Positions 42,684-52,102 of a stretch of 64,000 bases of DNA are shown here, one piece after another. The stretch spans positions 1 to 64,000 of the forward strand of contig JBFWMM010000007.1 of assembly GCA_050251615.1 (NCBI GenBank), in the 5' to 3' direction. Source of the stretch: Sedimentisphaera sp050251615 (GTDB lineage: Bacteria; Planctomycetota; Phycisphaerae; Sedimentisphaerales; Sedimentisphaeraceae). The notes below the pieces were generated by a model. The model was not told where the DNA came from. It saw only the letters and a list, made by a program, of their open reading frames with translations, and did not search any database. Position numbers and translations under genes: made by a program. Within the stretch, counting starts at the first letter, position 1. Each line of letters starts with the position of its first letter.

Positions 42684-42712
42684 ATTATACCATATCAGGC
42701 GCATTGTTTCAA
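42684..42712 (-). promoter_or_regulatory. promoter of the YkgJ-ATP synthase operon
   Basis: On the minus strand, TTGAAA (42712-42707), a 17-base spacer and a perfect TATAAT (42689-42684) lead into a leader of about 20 nt. It diverges from the rpsA promoter about 50 bases away. Confidence 0.75.
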
Positions 42713-42762
42713 TAAGCAGTAACAAAACATCGCGCGTAATGCAATATGCGATAGAAAACTCT

Positions 42763-42790
42763 TGCAATCAGAGGTGTTTTTTGCGATAAT
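42763..42790 (+). promoter_or_regulatory. promoter of rpsA
   Basis: TTGCAA (42763-42768), a 16-base spacer and GATAAT (42785-42790) match the consensus. Transcription from here would give a leader of about 200 nt before the rpsA start codon. Confidence 0.65.
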
Positions 42791-42834
42791 ACGCATTTTA
42801 TGTCTAAGCACTTAACGGCAAGGGCATATCAACG

Positions 42835-42958
42835 AATATTCGACCTTCGGCGGGAGTGTGTCCCGGCCGGCAAAGGGTCGTTATTAAGACTCGCTCTGCG
42901 CAACGGTTGTGCAGCAGCCCCGACGAAGTGATGCGCAAACGCCTCGACGGTGAATATT
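42835..42958 (+). ncRNA. structured 5' leader of rpsA (candidate regulatory RNA)
   Basis: AATATTC (42835-42841) plus ACC (42843-42845) pairs with GGT GAATATT (42949-42958), closing a 124-nt domain with one bulged G. Inside are a hairpin CGGC/GGGA with TCCC/GCCG (42848-42869, loop GTGTG) and a hairpin CTGCGCA with TGTGCAG (42896-42914, loop ACGGT). A further pairing GGGTC/GACTC lies near 42874-42891. No coding frame or known riboswitch core is recognised. It may serve autoregulation by S1, which is known for rpsA in other bacteria; this is inference. Confidence 0.45.
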
Positions 42959-42995
42959 AGAGTTAACTGTTTTGCGTGAAAGGTATTATATACTT

Positions 42996-44771
42996 ATGGT
43001 AGATTTTAACATTTACAAAAAACTCGGCATCACAGCCGAAAGCATTGAGCAAGAACTCAGCACGATTTTCACAGATGACCATGTTGCTCTCATCAACGGC
43101 GCGCTCGACACAAAGGCCGCAACCCTCACCCCCGGCACAATCCTCACAGGTAAGATTGTAGAACAGATAGGCAACGACGTTATCGTTGAGATCGGTCTCA
43201 AGAGCGAGGGAATCGTTGACGCCGGCGAGTTTGATGATCCTTCTGAAATCGTCAAGGGCGCAGAAATTGATGTCCTTCTCGAAGAAGTTGACGCAGCTGA
43301 CGGCATGATCCTGCTCAGCAAGCGCAAAGCAGACCGCATCAGAGGCTGGGAAGAAATCGTTCGCACACGCAGCGAAGGCGACATCGTCACCGGTAAGGTT
43401 ACCCGCCGAATCAAGGGCGGCCTCCTGGTTGACATTGGTGTTCCGGTATTCCTGCCCGCTTCGCAGGTTGACATCCGCAAGCCCGGCGACATCAGCAGGT
43501 TTATCGGTGAAGACATTGAGTGCATGATCCTCAAAATAGATACGGACAACAACAACATAGTTGTTTCGCGGCGTAAAATCATCGAAGACGAAAGAAAGAG
43601 CAGCAAGGAAGCCATCCTCAACACAATCGAGATCGGCCAGTTGCGCAAAGGTATCGTTAAGAACATCGCAGACTTCGGCGTATTCGTTGACCTCGGCGGA
43701 CTTGACGGTCTGCTTCACATTTCCGACCTCAGCTGGGGCAGGGTTTCACACCCAAGTGAAGTTGTTTCTCTGGACGAAGAGATCGAGTGCGTTGTTATCG
43801 GCGTGGACAAGGAGAACGAGAAGGTGTCTCTTGGTCTAAAGCAGAAGAACGAAAGCCCTTGGGAAAACGCCGAAGAGCGCTACCCCGTTGGCAGCAAGGT
43901 CAAAGGTACCGTGGTCAATATAATGAACTACGGCGTCTTCCTGCGCCTCGAAGAGGGTATCGAAGGCCTTATCCACATCAGCGAAATGAGCTGGACAAAG
44001 AGAATTGTTCATCCGAGCGATATCTACGAACTCGGCAACGAAATCGAAGCGGTAGTTCTGGAAGTGAACAAGGACAAGCAGGAAATCAGCCTGAGCGTCA
44101 AGCAGCTTGAAATCAACCCGTGGTCAATCGCGGCTCACAAGTACCCCGCCGGCACAGTCGTATCGGCTACGGTTACCAGCCTGATGAACTACGGCGCCTT
44201 CGCCACAATCGAAGAAGGCGTTGACGGCCTCATACACATCAGCGACCTCAGCTGGACAAAGAAGTACAACCACCCGAACGAAGCTCTCACAAAGGGCCAG
44301 AAGATCGAGTGCGTGGTTCTTGAAGTGGACGAAGAGAAGCAGCGCATCAGCCTCGGTGTCAAACAGCTCACGGAAGACCCGTGGCTGCACGCTATCCCCG
44401 ATACATACAAGCCCGGCCAGGTTGTCAAGGGCACCGTAACAAAGATCACCAACTTCGGCGTGTTTATCGAGCTTGAAAACGAGCTTGAAGGCCTGCTTCA
44501 CATCTCCGAGCTCGCAGACCACAAGGTCGAAAAGCCCCAGGATGTTGTCAAGGTCGGCGATGAACTGGAAGTCAAGATCCTTCGCGTTGACACTGACTCC
44601 CGCAAGATCGGCCTGAGCCTCAGGCGTGTTCAGTGGGCGGCAGAGGATGCTGAAACCGAGAAGAAGGGTTCTTCTGAAGATGTCAGGGGAGAGTCCGACA
44701 ATGCGGACCTTCGCGGCGGCGGCGAGCAAGGCGGCCTCAACATCGACTTGAACATGTTCAAGAAGAACTAA
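42996..44771 (+). CDS. rpsA: 30S ribosomal protein S1
   Basis: The 591-residue mRNA-binding ribosomal protein has six S1 (OB-fold) domains in a row. They begin near LTPGTILTGKIVEQIGNDV, GDIVTGKVTRRIKGGLLV, GQLRKGIVKNIADFGVFV, GSKVKGTVVNIMNYGVFL, GTVVSATVTSLMNYGAFA and GQVVKGTVTKITNFGVFI. Domains 3-5 carry the strong HISDLSW/HISEMSW signature. ATG 42996 is chosen over TTG 42972 because it gives the family N-terminus and has AAAGG about 12 bases upstream. A terminator follows, so the gene is monocistronic. Confidence 0.95.
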   Translation: MVDFNIYKKLGITAESIEQELSTIFTDDHVALINGALDTKAATLTPGTILTGKIVEQIGNDVIVEIGLKSEGIVDAGEFDDPSEIVKGAEIDVLLEEVDAADGMILLSKRKADRIRGWEEIVRTRSEGDIVTGKVTRRIKGGLLVDIGVPVFLPASQVDIRKPGDISRFIGEDIECMILKIDTDNNNIVVSRRKIIEDERKSSKEAILNTIEIGQLRKGIVKNIADFGVFVDLGGLDGLLHISDLSWGRVSHPSEVVSLDEEIECVVIGVDKENEKVSLGLKQKNESPWENAEERYPVGSKVKGTVVNIMNYGVFLRLEEGIEGLIHISEMSWTKRIVHPSDIYELGNEIEAVVLEVNKDKQEISLSVKQLEINPWSIAAHKYPAGTVVSATVTSLMNYGAFATIEEGVDGLIHISDLSWTKKYNHPNEALTKGQKIECVVLEVDEEKQRISLGVKQLTEDPWLHAIPDTYKPGQVVKGTVTKITNFGVFIELENELEGLLHISELADHKVEKPQDVVKVGDELEVKILRVDTDSRKIGLSLRRVQWAAEDAETEKKGSSEDVRGESDNADLRGGGEQGGLNIDLNMFKKN

Positions 44772-44800
44772 AAGCCCGTCTCAAAGCATAATGAACAAAA

Positions 44801-44835
44801 GACCGGCAGGCCGTTAAAAGCCTGTCGGTTTTTTA
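44801..44835 (+). terminator. intrinsic terminator of rpsA
   Basis: ACCGGCAGGC (44802-44811) pairs with GCCTGTCGGT (44820-44829) around a short loop, followed by TTTTTT. It is 30 bases downstream of the stop codon. Confidence 0.9.
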
Positions 44836-44888
44836 TTGTTCCAAATGCCATCGAAGAGCAAAAATAAGCACTGAGGCGGCGTTTTTGA

Positions 44889-44916
44889 TTGACAGCCCCA
44901 GAGGTCTAATTATACT
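44889..44916 (+). promoter_or_regulatory. promoter of the HEAT-repeat protein gene
   Basis: A consensus TTGACA (44889-44894), a 16-base spacer and TATACT (44911-44916) precede the gene by about 55 bases. Confidence 0.65.
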
Positions 44917-44970
44917 TTTGTAGCTGACTTTTTTGTTTTTATACAAGGCGAACCTTTACGGAGTCGATTG

Positions 44971-46734
44971 ATGTCGAATATGATTAAGAAAACATTAGCT
45001 GTTACTGTCTTTCTCTGCGCTGCCCTTTCGGCTGCGACACTGGAAGAAAATTTTAACGATTTTCTGCACTACACTGCAATCGGAAGGTATGAGATTGCCG
45101 CGAGCTATGCGGATAGAATCATTGCGAGCAACCCTGATCCGGTTGAGATGCTTGAACTCAGTCAGGCTAATGAGCGCGGGTATTCAATCCTGCTCAAGCT
45201 GTACAACGAAAACGAACAGCTAAAAGATGCGGCGTCTGAAATACTTGACATCATTGAGAATGGACGCTTCATCAAGCGCACCGACCCCGAAATCATCAAC
45301 GCGGAGATCAGAAGGCTCAGCACAACCATCCGCGGCAGAATAGCAGCGGAGCAGAGGCTCAAAAATTCGGGCGAGTTTGCAGTACCCTATATGCTCAGCG
45401 CTATCGCCGATGAATCACGCAAATCCGAAATGCCCTATATCAGCGCAGCCCTCGGCAAGATGGGCCGTGATGCTGTAAGGCCGCTTTGCGCCGCGCTTCA
45501 AATGGATAATATAGCGGTTAAAGAGGAAGCTATAAGAGCCCTCGGTAGCATCGGGTATCCCGAAGCACTGCCGCACTTGAGGTTTGTGGTTGAAAACGAG
45601 GAACATGCTGAACTCGTTGAGCTGGCGAGGAAAAACATCGAGAAGCTCAGCCCGCAGGCAACTACCATCCCCGCGGCAAAGCTCTTCTACGACCTTGCCG
45701 TAAAGTACTACTACCACGCCGAATCGCTCAACGCAAATGCCGACTTCTCTTTCGCAAATGTATGGTTTTGGGACGCTACACAGAAGATGCTGCGCAGGGA
45801 AAAGGTTGACCGCGGCTACTTCTACGAACTTATGACAATGCGCAACTGCGAATGGTCTCTCAAGGCCAATCCCGACACGGGCGAGGCGATCGCTCTTTGG
45901 CTTGATGCGTATTTCGAGATTGAACGCACTGAAATAGCGCTTCCCGAATACTTCGGCGCCGGCCATGCTGACGCTATGACCTATGCAGTAACAGCGGGCC
46001 CCGAGTACCTCCACCAGGCACTGGCAAGGAGTATCAAAGACAAAAACAGCTACATCACGCTGAACCTCGTCGAAGCGCTGGCAAAGAATTCCGGCGAAGC
46101 ATCCCTGCTCCAGAGCTATGGCGCAAGCCAGCCGCTTGTGAGCGCGCTTGAATACGACTCCCCTGCCGTTCAGCTGAGCGCGGCGATTGCTCTCGGCGGC
46201 TCGAAGCCTGCGAGGGCGTTTGTCGGCAGCACTCTGATTATCGACAGGCTCAACAGCGCGATTACCAGGGAACTTGCCGATCAGCTCGGCGATGACCTTG
46301 CCTATGACTACGCGAACCGCGCGTTTGTCGTGCTTAAAACCCTCGCGGTATCGAACAACAAGGTTGTTGATATTGCCGGAGCGCGCGACGCCCTTATTAA
46401 GGTTATTACCGGAGATGATGACGATATGCGAATCAGCGCCGCACAGGTTCTGGCGTATCTTGGAAGCGAGGATTCTCAGCGTGCTATTGCGGATGTCGCC
46501 CTGAGTAATGATTTCAATATTGATGTGCGCATTACGGTATTTGCAAGCCTGATTGAATCTGCGAAGATCAATTCAAACAAGCTTACCGACAAGCAGATTG
46601 ATACGCTCTACCAGCTCACCGCCGCAAGAGATATTGAACCGGAACTGCGCGAAGCTGCCGCAAGCGCCTATGGCTCTCTCAACCTGCCAAGCCGCAAGGT
46701 TAAGACACTGATCCTTGATCAGGCTCGCAGCTGA
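44971..46734 (+). CDS. secreted HEAT-repeat protein of unknown role
   Basis: The 587-residue protein has a signal peptide (KKTLAVTVFLCAALSAA). Helical repeats follow: ALGKMGRDAVRPLCAALQMDNIAVKEEAIRALGSIGYPEALPHLRFVVENEEHAELVELARKNI near 150-215 is a clear HEAT/PBS-lyase-type pair. More repeats occur toward the C-terminus (VSALEYDSPAVQLSAAIALGGSKP, DDDMRISAAQVLAYLGSEDSQRAIADVALSNDFNIDVRITVFASLIE). Such repeats make protein-binding scaffolds. ATG 44971 with GGAG about 8 bases upstream is preferred over TTG 44968. It stands alone with its own promoter and terminator. The partner is unknown. Confidence 0.8.
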   Translation: MSNMIKKTLAVTVFLCAALSAATLEENFNDFLHYTAIGRYEIAASYADRIIASNPDPVEMLELSQANERGYSILLKLYNENEQLKDAASEILDIIENGRFIKRTDPEIINAEIRRLSTTIRGRIAAEQRLKNSGEFAVPYMLSAIADESRKSEMPYISAALGKMGRDAVRPLCAALQMDNIAVKEEAIRALGSIGYPEALPHLRFVVENEEHAELVELARKNIEKLSPQATTIPAAKLFYDLAVKYYYHAESLNANADFSFANVWFWDATQKMLRREKVDRGYFYELMTMRNCEWSLKANPDTGEAIALWLDAYFEIERTEIALPEYFGAGHADAMTYAVTAGPEYLHQALARSIKDKNSYITLNLVEALAKNSGEASLLQSYGASQPLVSALEYDSPAVQLSAAIALGGSKPARAFVGSTLIIDRLNSAITRELADQLGDDLAYDYANRAFVVLKTLAVSNNKVVDIAGARDALIKVITGDDDDMRISAAQVLAYLGSEDSQRAIADVALSNDFNIDVRITVFASLIESAKINSNKLTDKQIDTLYQLTAARDIEPELREAAASAYGSLNLPSRKVKTLILDQARS

Positions 46735-46759
46735 ACCGGACTTTTCTTTCGACAATAAC

Positions 46760-46806
46760 AACAGCGTGCCTGCCTGAGACGTCTCGGACAACACGCTGTT
46801 TTTTTT
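46760..46806 (+). terminator. intrinsic terminator after the HEAT-repeat gene
   Basis: AACAGCGTG (46760-46768) pairs with CACGCTGTT (46792-46800), with an inner GAGACGTCTC palindrome, followed by a run of T to 46806. Confidence 0.85.
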
Positions 46807-46827
46807 ATGCTTAAACTGAGGCGATGT

Positions 46828-47073
46828 ATGCCGAAAAATAAAAAAGCGAAACGTCAAAGCCCGTACGTCTGGTACTCGATAGGGCTTGAGTTTGCGGTAA
46901 CAATGGGACTCGGCGCATTTTTCGGCTCTCTACTCGACAGGATCCAGAGCACACAACCGGGATTTATCATCATCGGCGCACTCGGTGGATTTGCCTTTCA
47001 ACTCTACATAGTCTTGAAACGGGACAAGGCCGAACAGGAAGCTGATGAAGATGAGAAAAAGAATGGCAAGTAG
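46828..47073 (+). CDS. AtpZ/AtpI-family small membrane protein
   Basis: The 81-residue protein has a basic N-terminus, two helices (WYSIGLEFAVTMGLGAFFGSLLDRI and GFIIIGALGGFAFQLYIVL) and an acidic/basic tail. This is the layout of AtpZ-type F-ATPase accessory proteins, normally encoded at the head of atp operons. Here it lies about 5 kb from the operon on the other strand. ATG 46828 has GAGGCG upstream; an in-frame ATG at 46807 overlaps the terminator of the previous gene and is less likely. Confidence 0.72.
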   Translation: MPKNKKAKRQSPYVWYSIGLEFAVTMGLGAFFGSLLDRIQSTQPGFIIIGALGGFAFQLYIVLKRDKAEQEADEDEKKNGK

Positions 47074-47099
47074 CGCCATCGCCCAAGTAACGCGAAAAA

Positions 47100-47580
47100 A
47101 CGGAATAGCAACACTTCCGATTGCATTCCGTATGCGCCGGCGCTTTCGGAGATTACAACATTAGCGGGGCGCTTCGCAAGAAGCCCGCTAACACCGGTGA
47201 ATTCAAACCGACATGTAGGGGCGCGATTCATCGCGCCCTCGTCTTATGGCCCACGGATAATATGCGTTCGTAACAGGGCATGAGACGCAAGATTTTGCGT
47301 CTCTACAATTCTCGCGCGGAGTGTTATATCGATCCGGAGATTGTATTATTGGCGGGGCGCTTGTGCGCCTCCGCTCTGCGCGAGCAGGCTTTATGTTCAA
47401 TTGAAAATCATTCCACGCGCGAACAGCTCGCACCAAAGGCCCAAATCAATTTTGTTGCCTCAATATCCCACGGCGTGAGCCGTGGGATCGCGCACGTCCC
47501 CCTCCCCGCCGCATCGAGCGGCGGAGAGGGGATTGTGGATTTTTGGGACTACGGTTTACACCAAGCTCACGCTTGGTGCT
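47100..47580. repeat. cluster of short palindromic intergenic repeats
   Basis: No gene is visible over about 575 bp before cdsA. Palindromes follow one another: TTAGCGGG/CCCGCTAA (47161-47190), GGGCGCGAT/ATCGCGCCC (47219-47238), GAGACGCAA/TTGCGTCTC (47282-47303), GGGGCGCTTGTGCGCC (47354-47369), CCCACGGC/GCCGTGGG (47467-47486) and CACCAAGC/GCTTGGTG (47559-47578). The first and fourth belong to the dispersed family found at 7.4, 26.4 and 34.2 kb; the others look like separate REP-type families. Confidence 0.8.
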
Positions 47581-47649
47581 AAGCTTCTGTATAGAAAAAG
47601 GCGCAGGGAAATAACCGCTGATGTTGTGAATGCCCGCACAGTTACGGTA

Positions 47650-48522
47650 TCAGCGTGCGAACATATTGAGAAAAAGATATGCGAACGGCGCAGAGAACAC
47701 GAGCGAATCAACGATGTCGAGGATGCCGCCGAAGCCCGGAAGTTTGTGTCCGGAATCCTTGATTCCCGCATCTCTCTTGAGCATAGATTCCATCAAATCG
47801 CCGTACTGGCCGATAAACGCGAACACAATCCCGAAAACAGCTCCAAGCTTCCAGTCCATTATGTGGAAGCCGGCAGACATTGAGGCGCCTGCGATTGCAC
47901 TGAACAGCGCCCCGCCCGCAAGGCCTTCCCATGTCTTCTTCGGGCTGATTATCGGCGCGAATTTGTGTTTTCCGAAGAGCTTGCCGAACGTATAGGCGCC
48001 AACATCGCAAAGCTTCACAACAGATATAAACAGTATAAGCGCAAAGATGCCGTGGTTGAGTCTTATCGCGAGGAAAAATGAGGTGAGAAAGCCCAGATAC
48101 ATCACCGTCAGTATGGTTGCGCCGCAATTGAGGATTGTGCCTTCGTTGCCGTGGTTGCGTCCCTGCGTAAGAAACGAGAGCGACATCGTTGAAAGAACCG
48201 CCACAATTGATATAACCAGATGCATTTCCTCAAGCGAGCAAGGAAACGGGAAAAATACCCAGAATTGCCTGAGAAAGTAGCCGAGGGCAAGGAGTGATGC
48301 GCCTGTATATGCGGCAAAGGGGAACACCCTGGCTCCTTTATCACGCGCCAGAGCAATAAACTCTTTGACGGATACTATCAGAAGCACTTCGACAATAAGC
48401 GACCATATTATGCCGCGAATTTCCCAACCGGCAGCCCTGAACACGAGTACATTATCAAGCCAGCAGAGAAAGATCGCCAGCGAACCCATTATCAGGCCGA
48501 ATATGATACGTTGCTTAACCAT
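47650..48522 (-). CDS. cdsA: phosphatidate cytidylyltransferase
   Basis: This polytopic enzyme makes CDP-diacylglycerol for phospholipid synthesis. The 290 residues include many membrane helices, KTWEGLAGGALFSAIAGA, and the family signature region GDLMESMLKRDAGIKDSGHKLPGFGGILDIVDSLVF near the C-terminus, where the usual D-R-x-D reads D-I-V-D. ATG 48522 is chosen because AGGAG lies 5-9 bases upstream. It is 58 bases downstream of asd on the same strand. Confidence 0.93.
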   Translation of the reverse strand: MVKQRIIFGLIMGSLAIFLCWLDNVLVFRAAGWEIRGIIWSLIVEVLLIVSVKEFIALARDKGARVFPFAAYTGASLLALGYFLRQFWVFFPFPCSLEEMHLVISIVAVLSTMSLSFLTQGRNHGNEGTILNCGATILTVMYLGFLTSFFLAIRLNHGIFALILFISVVKLCDVGAYTFGKLFGKHKFAPIISPKKTWEGLAGGALFSAIAGASMSAGFHIMDWKLGAVFGIVFAFIGQYGDLMESMLKRDAGIKDSGHKLPGFGGILDIVDSLVFSAPFAYLFLNMFAR

Positions 48523-48580
48523 TGCGCTCCTGTGGTAATAAGACGGCCCCATGCAGAGGCCGCCGATTTGATTCGTTTTC

Positions 48581-49585
<1,005 letters not shown>

Positions 49586-49747
49586 TTTTGATCTCCATTT
49601 ATCTTTCATTCATACAAGGCTCGATAGCCAAAATACGTACAAGACGATGATTATACGGAAACCACTCCGAAACGCAACTGACGTGGATGCCGCTGTCGGC
49701 AGAGATAGGCTGGAATTATGTAATCGGCGGCTGAAAATGAACGGCCG

Positions 49748-50398
49748 CTACGCCTTTCGGGACTTCCGCAACATAAGGGCCCCCATCCCCATAAGCGCAA
49801 GCGTCGCAGGCTCCGGCGTTTCGGTGATTTTCATGGCATTGATAATGCCATACTGAACATCTACGTTTGAAATAGTAACAACAAGATCGCCGTTGCCATC
49901 AAGCACTACTCCGTCCCAGACAAGCCAATCGTCAGAATGGCTTGTCCAGTGAGAAAGCTCATTTTCATCAGTAATGCCGGAATTGCTGTGGTCTGCAAAA
50001 AGGGAATTGACCAGTGCCGCAGTTTTTATCTGAGTAAAATTCGCTGTATGCGAGGCGACAATCTCAACCTTATACTGCGAAGCCGAGGAGAGGCCGGAAA
50101 TTGTAAATGTCGAACTGGAATGGCTGACTAAGTCAAAATCATCCACTGCCGATTCATCCCATGCAAGTCCCGCAAAGTCTGAGCCGGAAAGTGAATTGAG
50201 CCAAGCATCTGAATGGGCAGAAACTCCAGATAAGGCGCCACCATTTGAATCTACTATTGAAAAGTAGTCGCCACCTGTGCTTCCTATGGAGTTCCAGCCG
50301 GTAGCGGGATCCATAGCATTATTACCAAAATCAAGATAGACAGTAACGGCGTGAGAGACAGCAAGAGGAACCAACAATAAGACAAAAAACTTTTTCAC
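49748..50398 (-). CDS. PEP-CTERM-sorted secreted protein
   Basis: The 216-residue exported protein has a signal peptide (KKFFVLLLVPLAVSHA) and a C-terminal sorting tag TPEPATLALMGMGALMLRKSRKA, with the PEP motif, a hydrophobic stretch and a basic end. PEP-CTERM tags are recognised by exosortase, not encoded in this window, and typically go with exopolysaccharide loci such as the one next door. The mature domain is beta-rich with no recognised family. Translation probably starts at GTG 50398, with AAGGTGG 4-5 bases upstream. It has its own promoter. Confidence 0.85.
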   Translation of the reverse strand: MKKFFVLLLVPLAVSHAVTVYLDFGNNAMDPATGWNSIGSTGGDYFSIVDSNGGALSGVSAHSDAWLNSLSGSDFAGLAWDESAVDDFDLVSHSSSTFTISGLSSASQYKVEIVASHTANFTQIKTAALVNSLFADHSNSGITDENELSHWTSHSDDWLVWDGVVLDGNGDLVVTISNVDVQYGIINAMKITETPEPATLALMGMGALMLRKSRKA

Positions 50399-50452
50399 AA
50401 TACCACCTTTTACATATAAGAGTCAAAAAATGCGATAGAAAATGCCTTTCCC

Positions 50453-50481
50453 CTTATACAATATTGAAAAGCGAATGTCAA
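50453..50481 (-). promoter_or_regulatory. promoter of the PEP-CTERM gene
   Basis: On the minus strand, TTGACA (50481-50476), a 17-base spacer and TATAAG (50458-50453) form a near-consensus promoter about 55 bases before the GTG start. Confidence 0.7.
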
Positions 50482-50512
50482 TAGCTATCTTAAAAAATCT
50501 CGCTATTTTTCG

Positions 50513-51424
50513 TTATTTTTTGAAAAAATCTATCGTTTCTGCGAGTCCGGAGTCAAAATCGGCCGTTGGTGTAAACCCCGTGCCGAGCAATTTGTCCACG
50601 CTTGCGCGGCTGTGTTTCACATCACCTGCGCGCTGCGGCGCAAAGCGAATCTCCGAGCTTGAGCCGGTGAGTTTTATAATACGTGCGGCGAGTTCGGCGA
50701 TTGTGATGCTGCCGCCGTAGGCCACGTTGTACACGCCGGCGGGGGCATCGGACTCAGCGAAAAACGCATTCGCCGCAACGACATCCTTCACATAGACGAA
50801 GTCGCGCGTCTGCTCGCCATCGCCGAAGATCGTGATTGGCTCGCCTCGCAGGGCTTTGTGGATGAAGATGGGCACCGCGGCGGCGTACTGGCTGCCGGGG
50901 TCCTGGCGCGGCCCGAACACGTTGAAGTAGCGCAGGCAGGCGGTGTTGAGGAGCCCTTCGCCGCTGAACATACCGCAGTAGTACTCGCCATCGAGCTTGG
51001 TGATGGCGTAGGGGCTTTTCGGCTCGGGGTACATTGTCTCGACCTTCGGGACGATTGGATTGTCGCCGTAGTTCGCGGCGGACGTGCTGAAACAGAGCCG
51101 CTTGACGCCGGCATCCGACGATTCCTGCAAGACGTTGAGCAGGCCGCACACGTTTATATCCACGCACTCATGCGGCTTCTCCATAGACTCCGGAACGCTT
51201 ATCATCGCCGCCAGATGGAACACATAATCGCATCCGCGCACCGCATCGCGCACCGCCTGCCGGTCTGTTATCGAAGCATTCACGAACCGCACGTCGAAGC
51301 CGCGCAGATTCGCTTCGTAGCCCGAACGCAGATTATCCAGAACGACAATCTCCGCCCTGCCGCTGTAATGTTCGACTATATGCGAGCCGATGAACCCCGC
51401 CCCGCCTGTTACCAGGATCTTCAT
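50513..51424 (-). CDS. NAD-dependent sugar epimerase (GalE/WbpP-like)
   Basis: The 303-residue short-chain-dehydrogenase-type enzyme acts on nucleotide sugars. NAD-binding GGAGFIGSHIVE lies at residues 7-18, the catalytic Ser/Thr in FSTSAANYG and the Tyr-Lys pair in SPYAITKLDGEYY, with RYFNVFGPRQDP as in UDP-GlcNAc/UDP-Glc 4-epimerases. It overlaps the sugar transferase by 4 bases. It is the last gene of the glycan operon and probably supplies the C4-epimer of a UDP-sugar; the exact substrate is not readable. Confidence 0.9.
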   Translation of the reverse strand: MKILVTGGAGFIGSHIVEHYSGRAEIVVLDNLRSGYEANLRGFDVRFVNASITDRQAVRDAVRGCDYVFHLAAMISVPESMEKPHECVDINVCGLLNVLQESSDAGVKRLCFSTSAANYGDNPIVPKVETMYPEPKSPYAITKLDGEYYCGMFSGEGLLNTACLRYFNVFGPRQDPGSQYAAAVPIFIHKALRGEPITIFGDGEQTRDFVYVKDVVAANAFFAESDAPAGVYNVAYGGSITIAELAARIIKLTGSSSEIRFAPQRAGDVKHSRASVDKLLGTGFTPTADFDSGLAETIDFFKK

Positions 51425-52095
51425 TTGAGATTCCTTAACTCTGCCGGCATTTCAGGCATACCCTTGAACATCTTTGCAACATCCAAACTCGGCTTTACGA
51501 TTGCGAGAGCCGTCGCAAAAATCAGTTTGAAATCAAGCAGGAGAGATTTCATCTCTCCGTACCAAGCTTCAAGCTCGCCCTTGTAAGCCATTATCGCCGT
51601 ATAGAGCTTGTCGCGGTCTTCCGCTGCATCACCCATAATCGCCTCTTCATCTCTGAATACTACCGAGCCGATGCCTGTTATTCCGGGCCTCAGCGATGCG
51701 ATTTTGTCTTTGAGCTCATCAGGAAAGAAATTGAAGCATTCCTGCGTTTGCGGCCTCGGGCCGACAATAGCTATATCACCTCGAAGCACATTTATAATCT
51801 GCGGTAGCTCGTTTATCTTAGTTTTGCGCAAAAACCTCCCGACTGGCAAAACGCGCGGGTCGTGCTGAAGGGTGATAGTACCCGTACCGATATTCGGACT
51901 GTTTTTGAGCATCGTCGCAAATTTCATCACGTTAAACGGCTTACCGTCTTTGCCCACTCGCTCCTGAAGATAGAACACTTCACCTTCACCGCTGAATCTC
52001 AGTATAATGATTATCACAAGAAAAAGCGGGGCGAGAACTACCAATGCCAAAAGCGCCAGCAGAAAATCAATCAAACGCTTCATAAAGAAATACAT
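51421..52095 (-). CDS. initiating polyprenyl-phosphate sugar-1-phosphate transferase
   Basis: This 224-residue bacterial sugar transferase (PglC/WcaJ C-terminal type) puts the first sugar phosphate on undecaprenyl phosphate. It has an N-terminal re-entrant helix MKRLIDFLLALLALVVLAPLFLVI, the ERVGKDGKPFNVMKFATML motif, LRKTKINELPQIINVLRGDIAIVGPRPQTQEC and RPGITGIGSVVFRDEE. ATG 52095 is chosen because GAGG precedes it and it starts just after the upstream stop; the open frame upstream is overlap. The monotopic short form suits initiation with a di-amino or N-acetyl sugar. Confidence 0.93.
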   Translation of the reverse strand: MYFFMKRLIDFLLALLALVVLAPLFLVIIIILRFSGEGEVFYLQERVGKDGKPFNVMKFATMLKNSPNIGTGTITLQHDPRVLPVGRFLRKTKINELPQIINVLRGDIAIVGPRPQTQECFNFFPDELKDKIASLRPGITGIGSVVFRDEEAIMGDAAEDRDKLYTAIMAYKGELEAWYGEMKSLLLDFKLIFATALAIVKPSLDVAKMFKGMPEMPAELRNLK

Positions 52096-52102
52096 ATCTG
52101 CC

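Noticed and set aside
42835..42958. SRP RNA, 6S RNA or tmRNA
   Set aside because: The characteristic conserved cores (for example the SRP GGAAGCAGCC-type loop or tmRNA tRNA-like ends) are not present.
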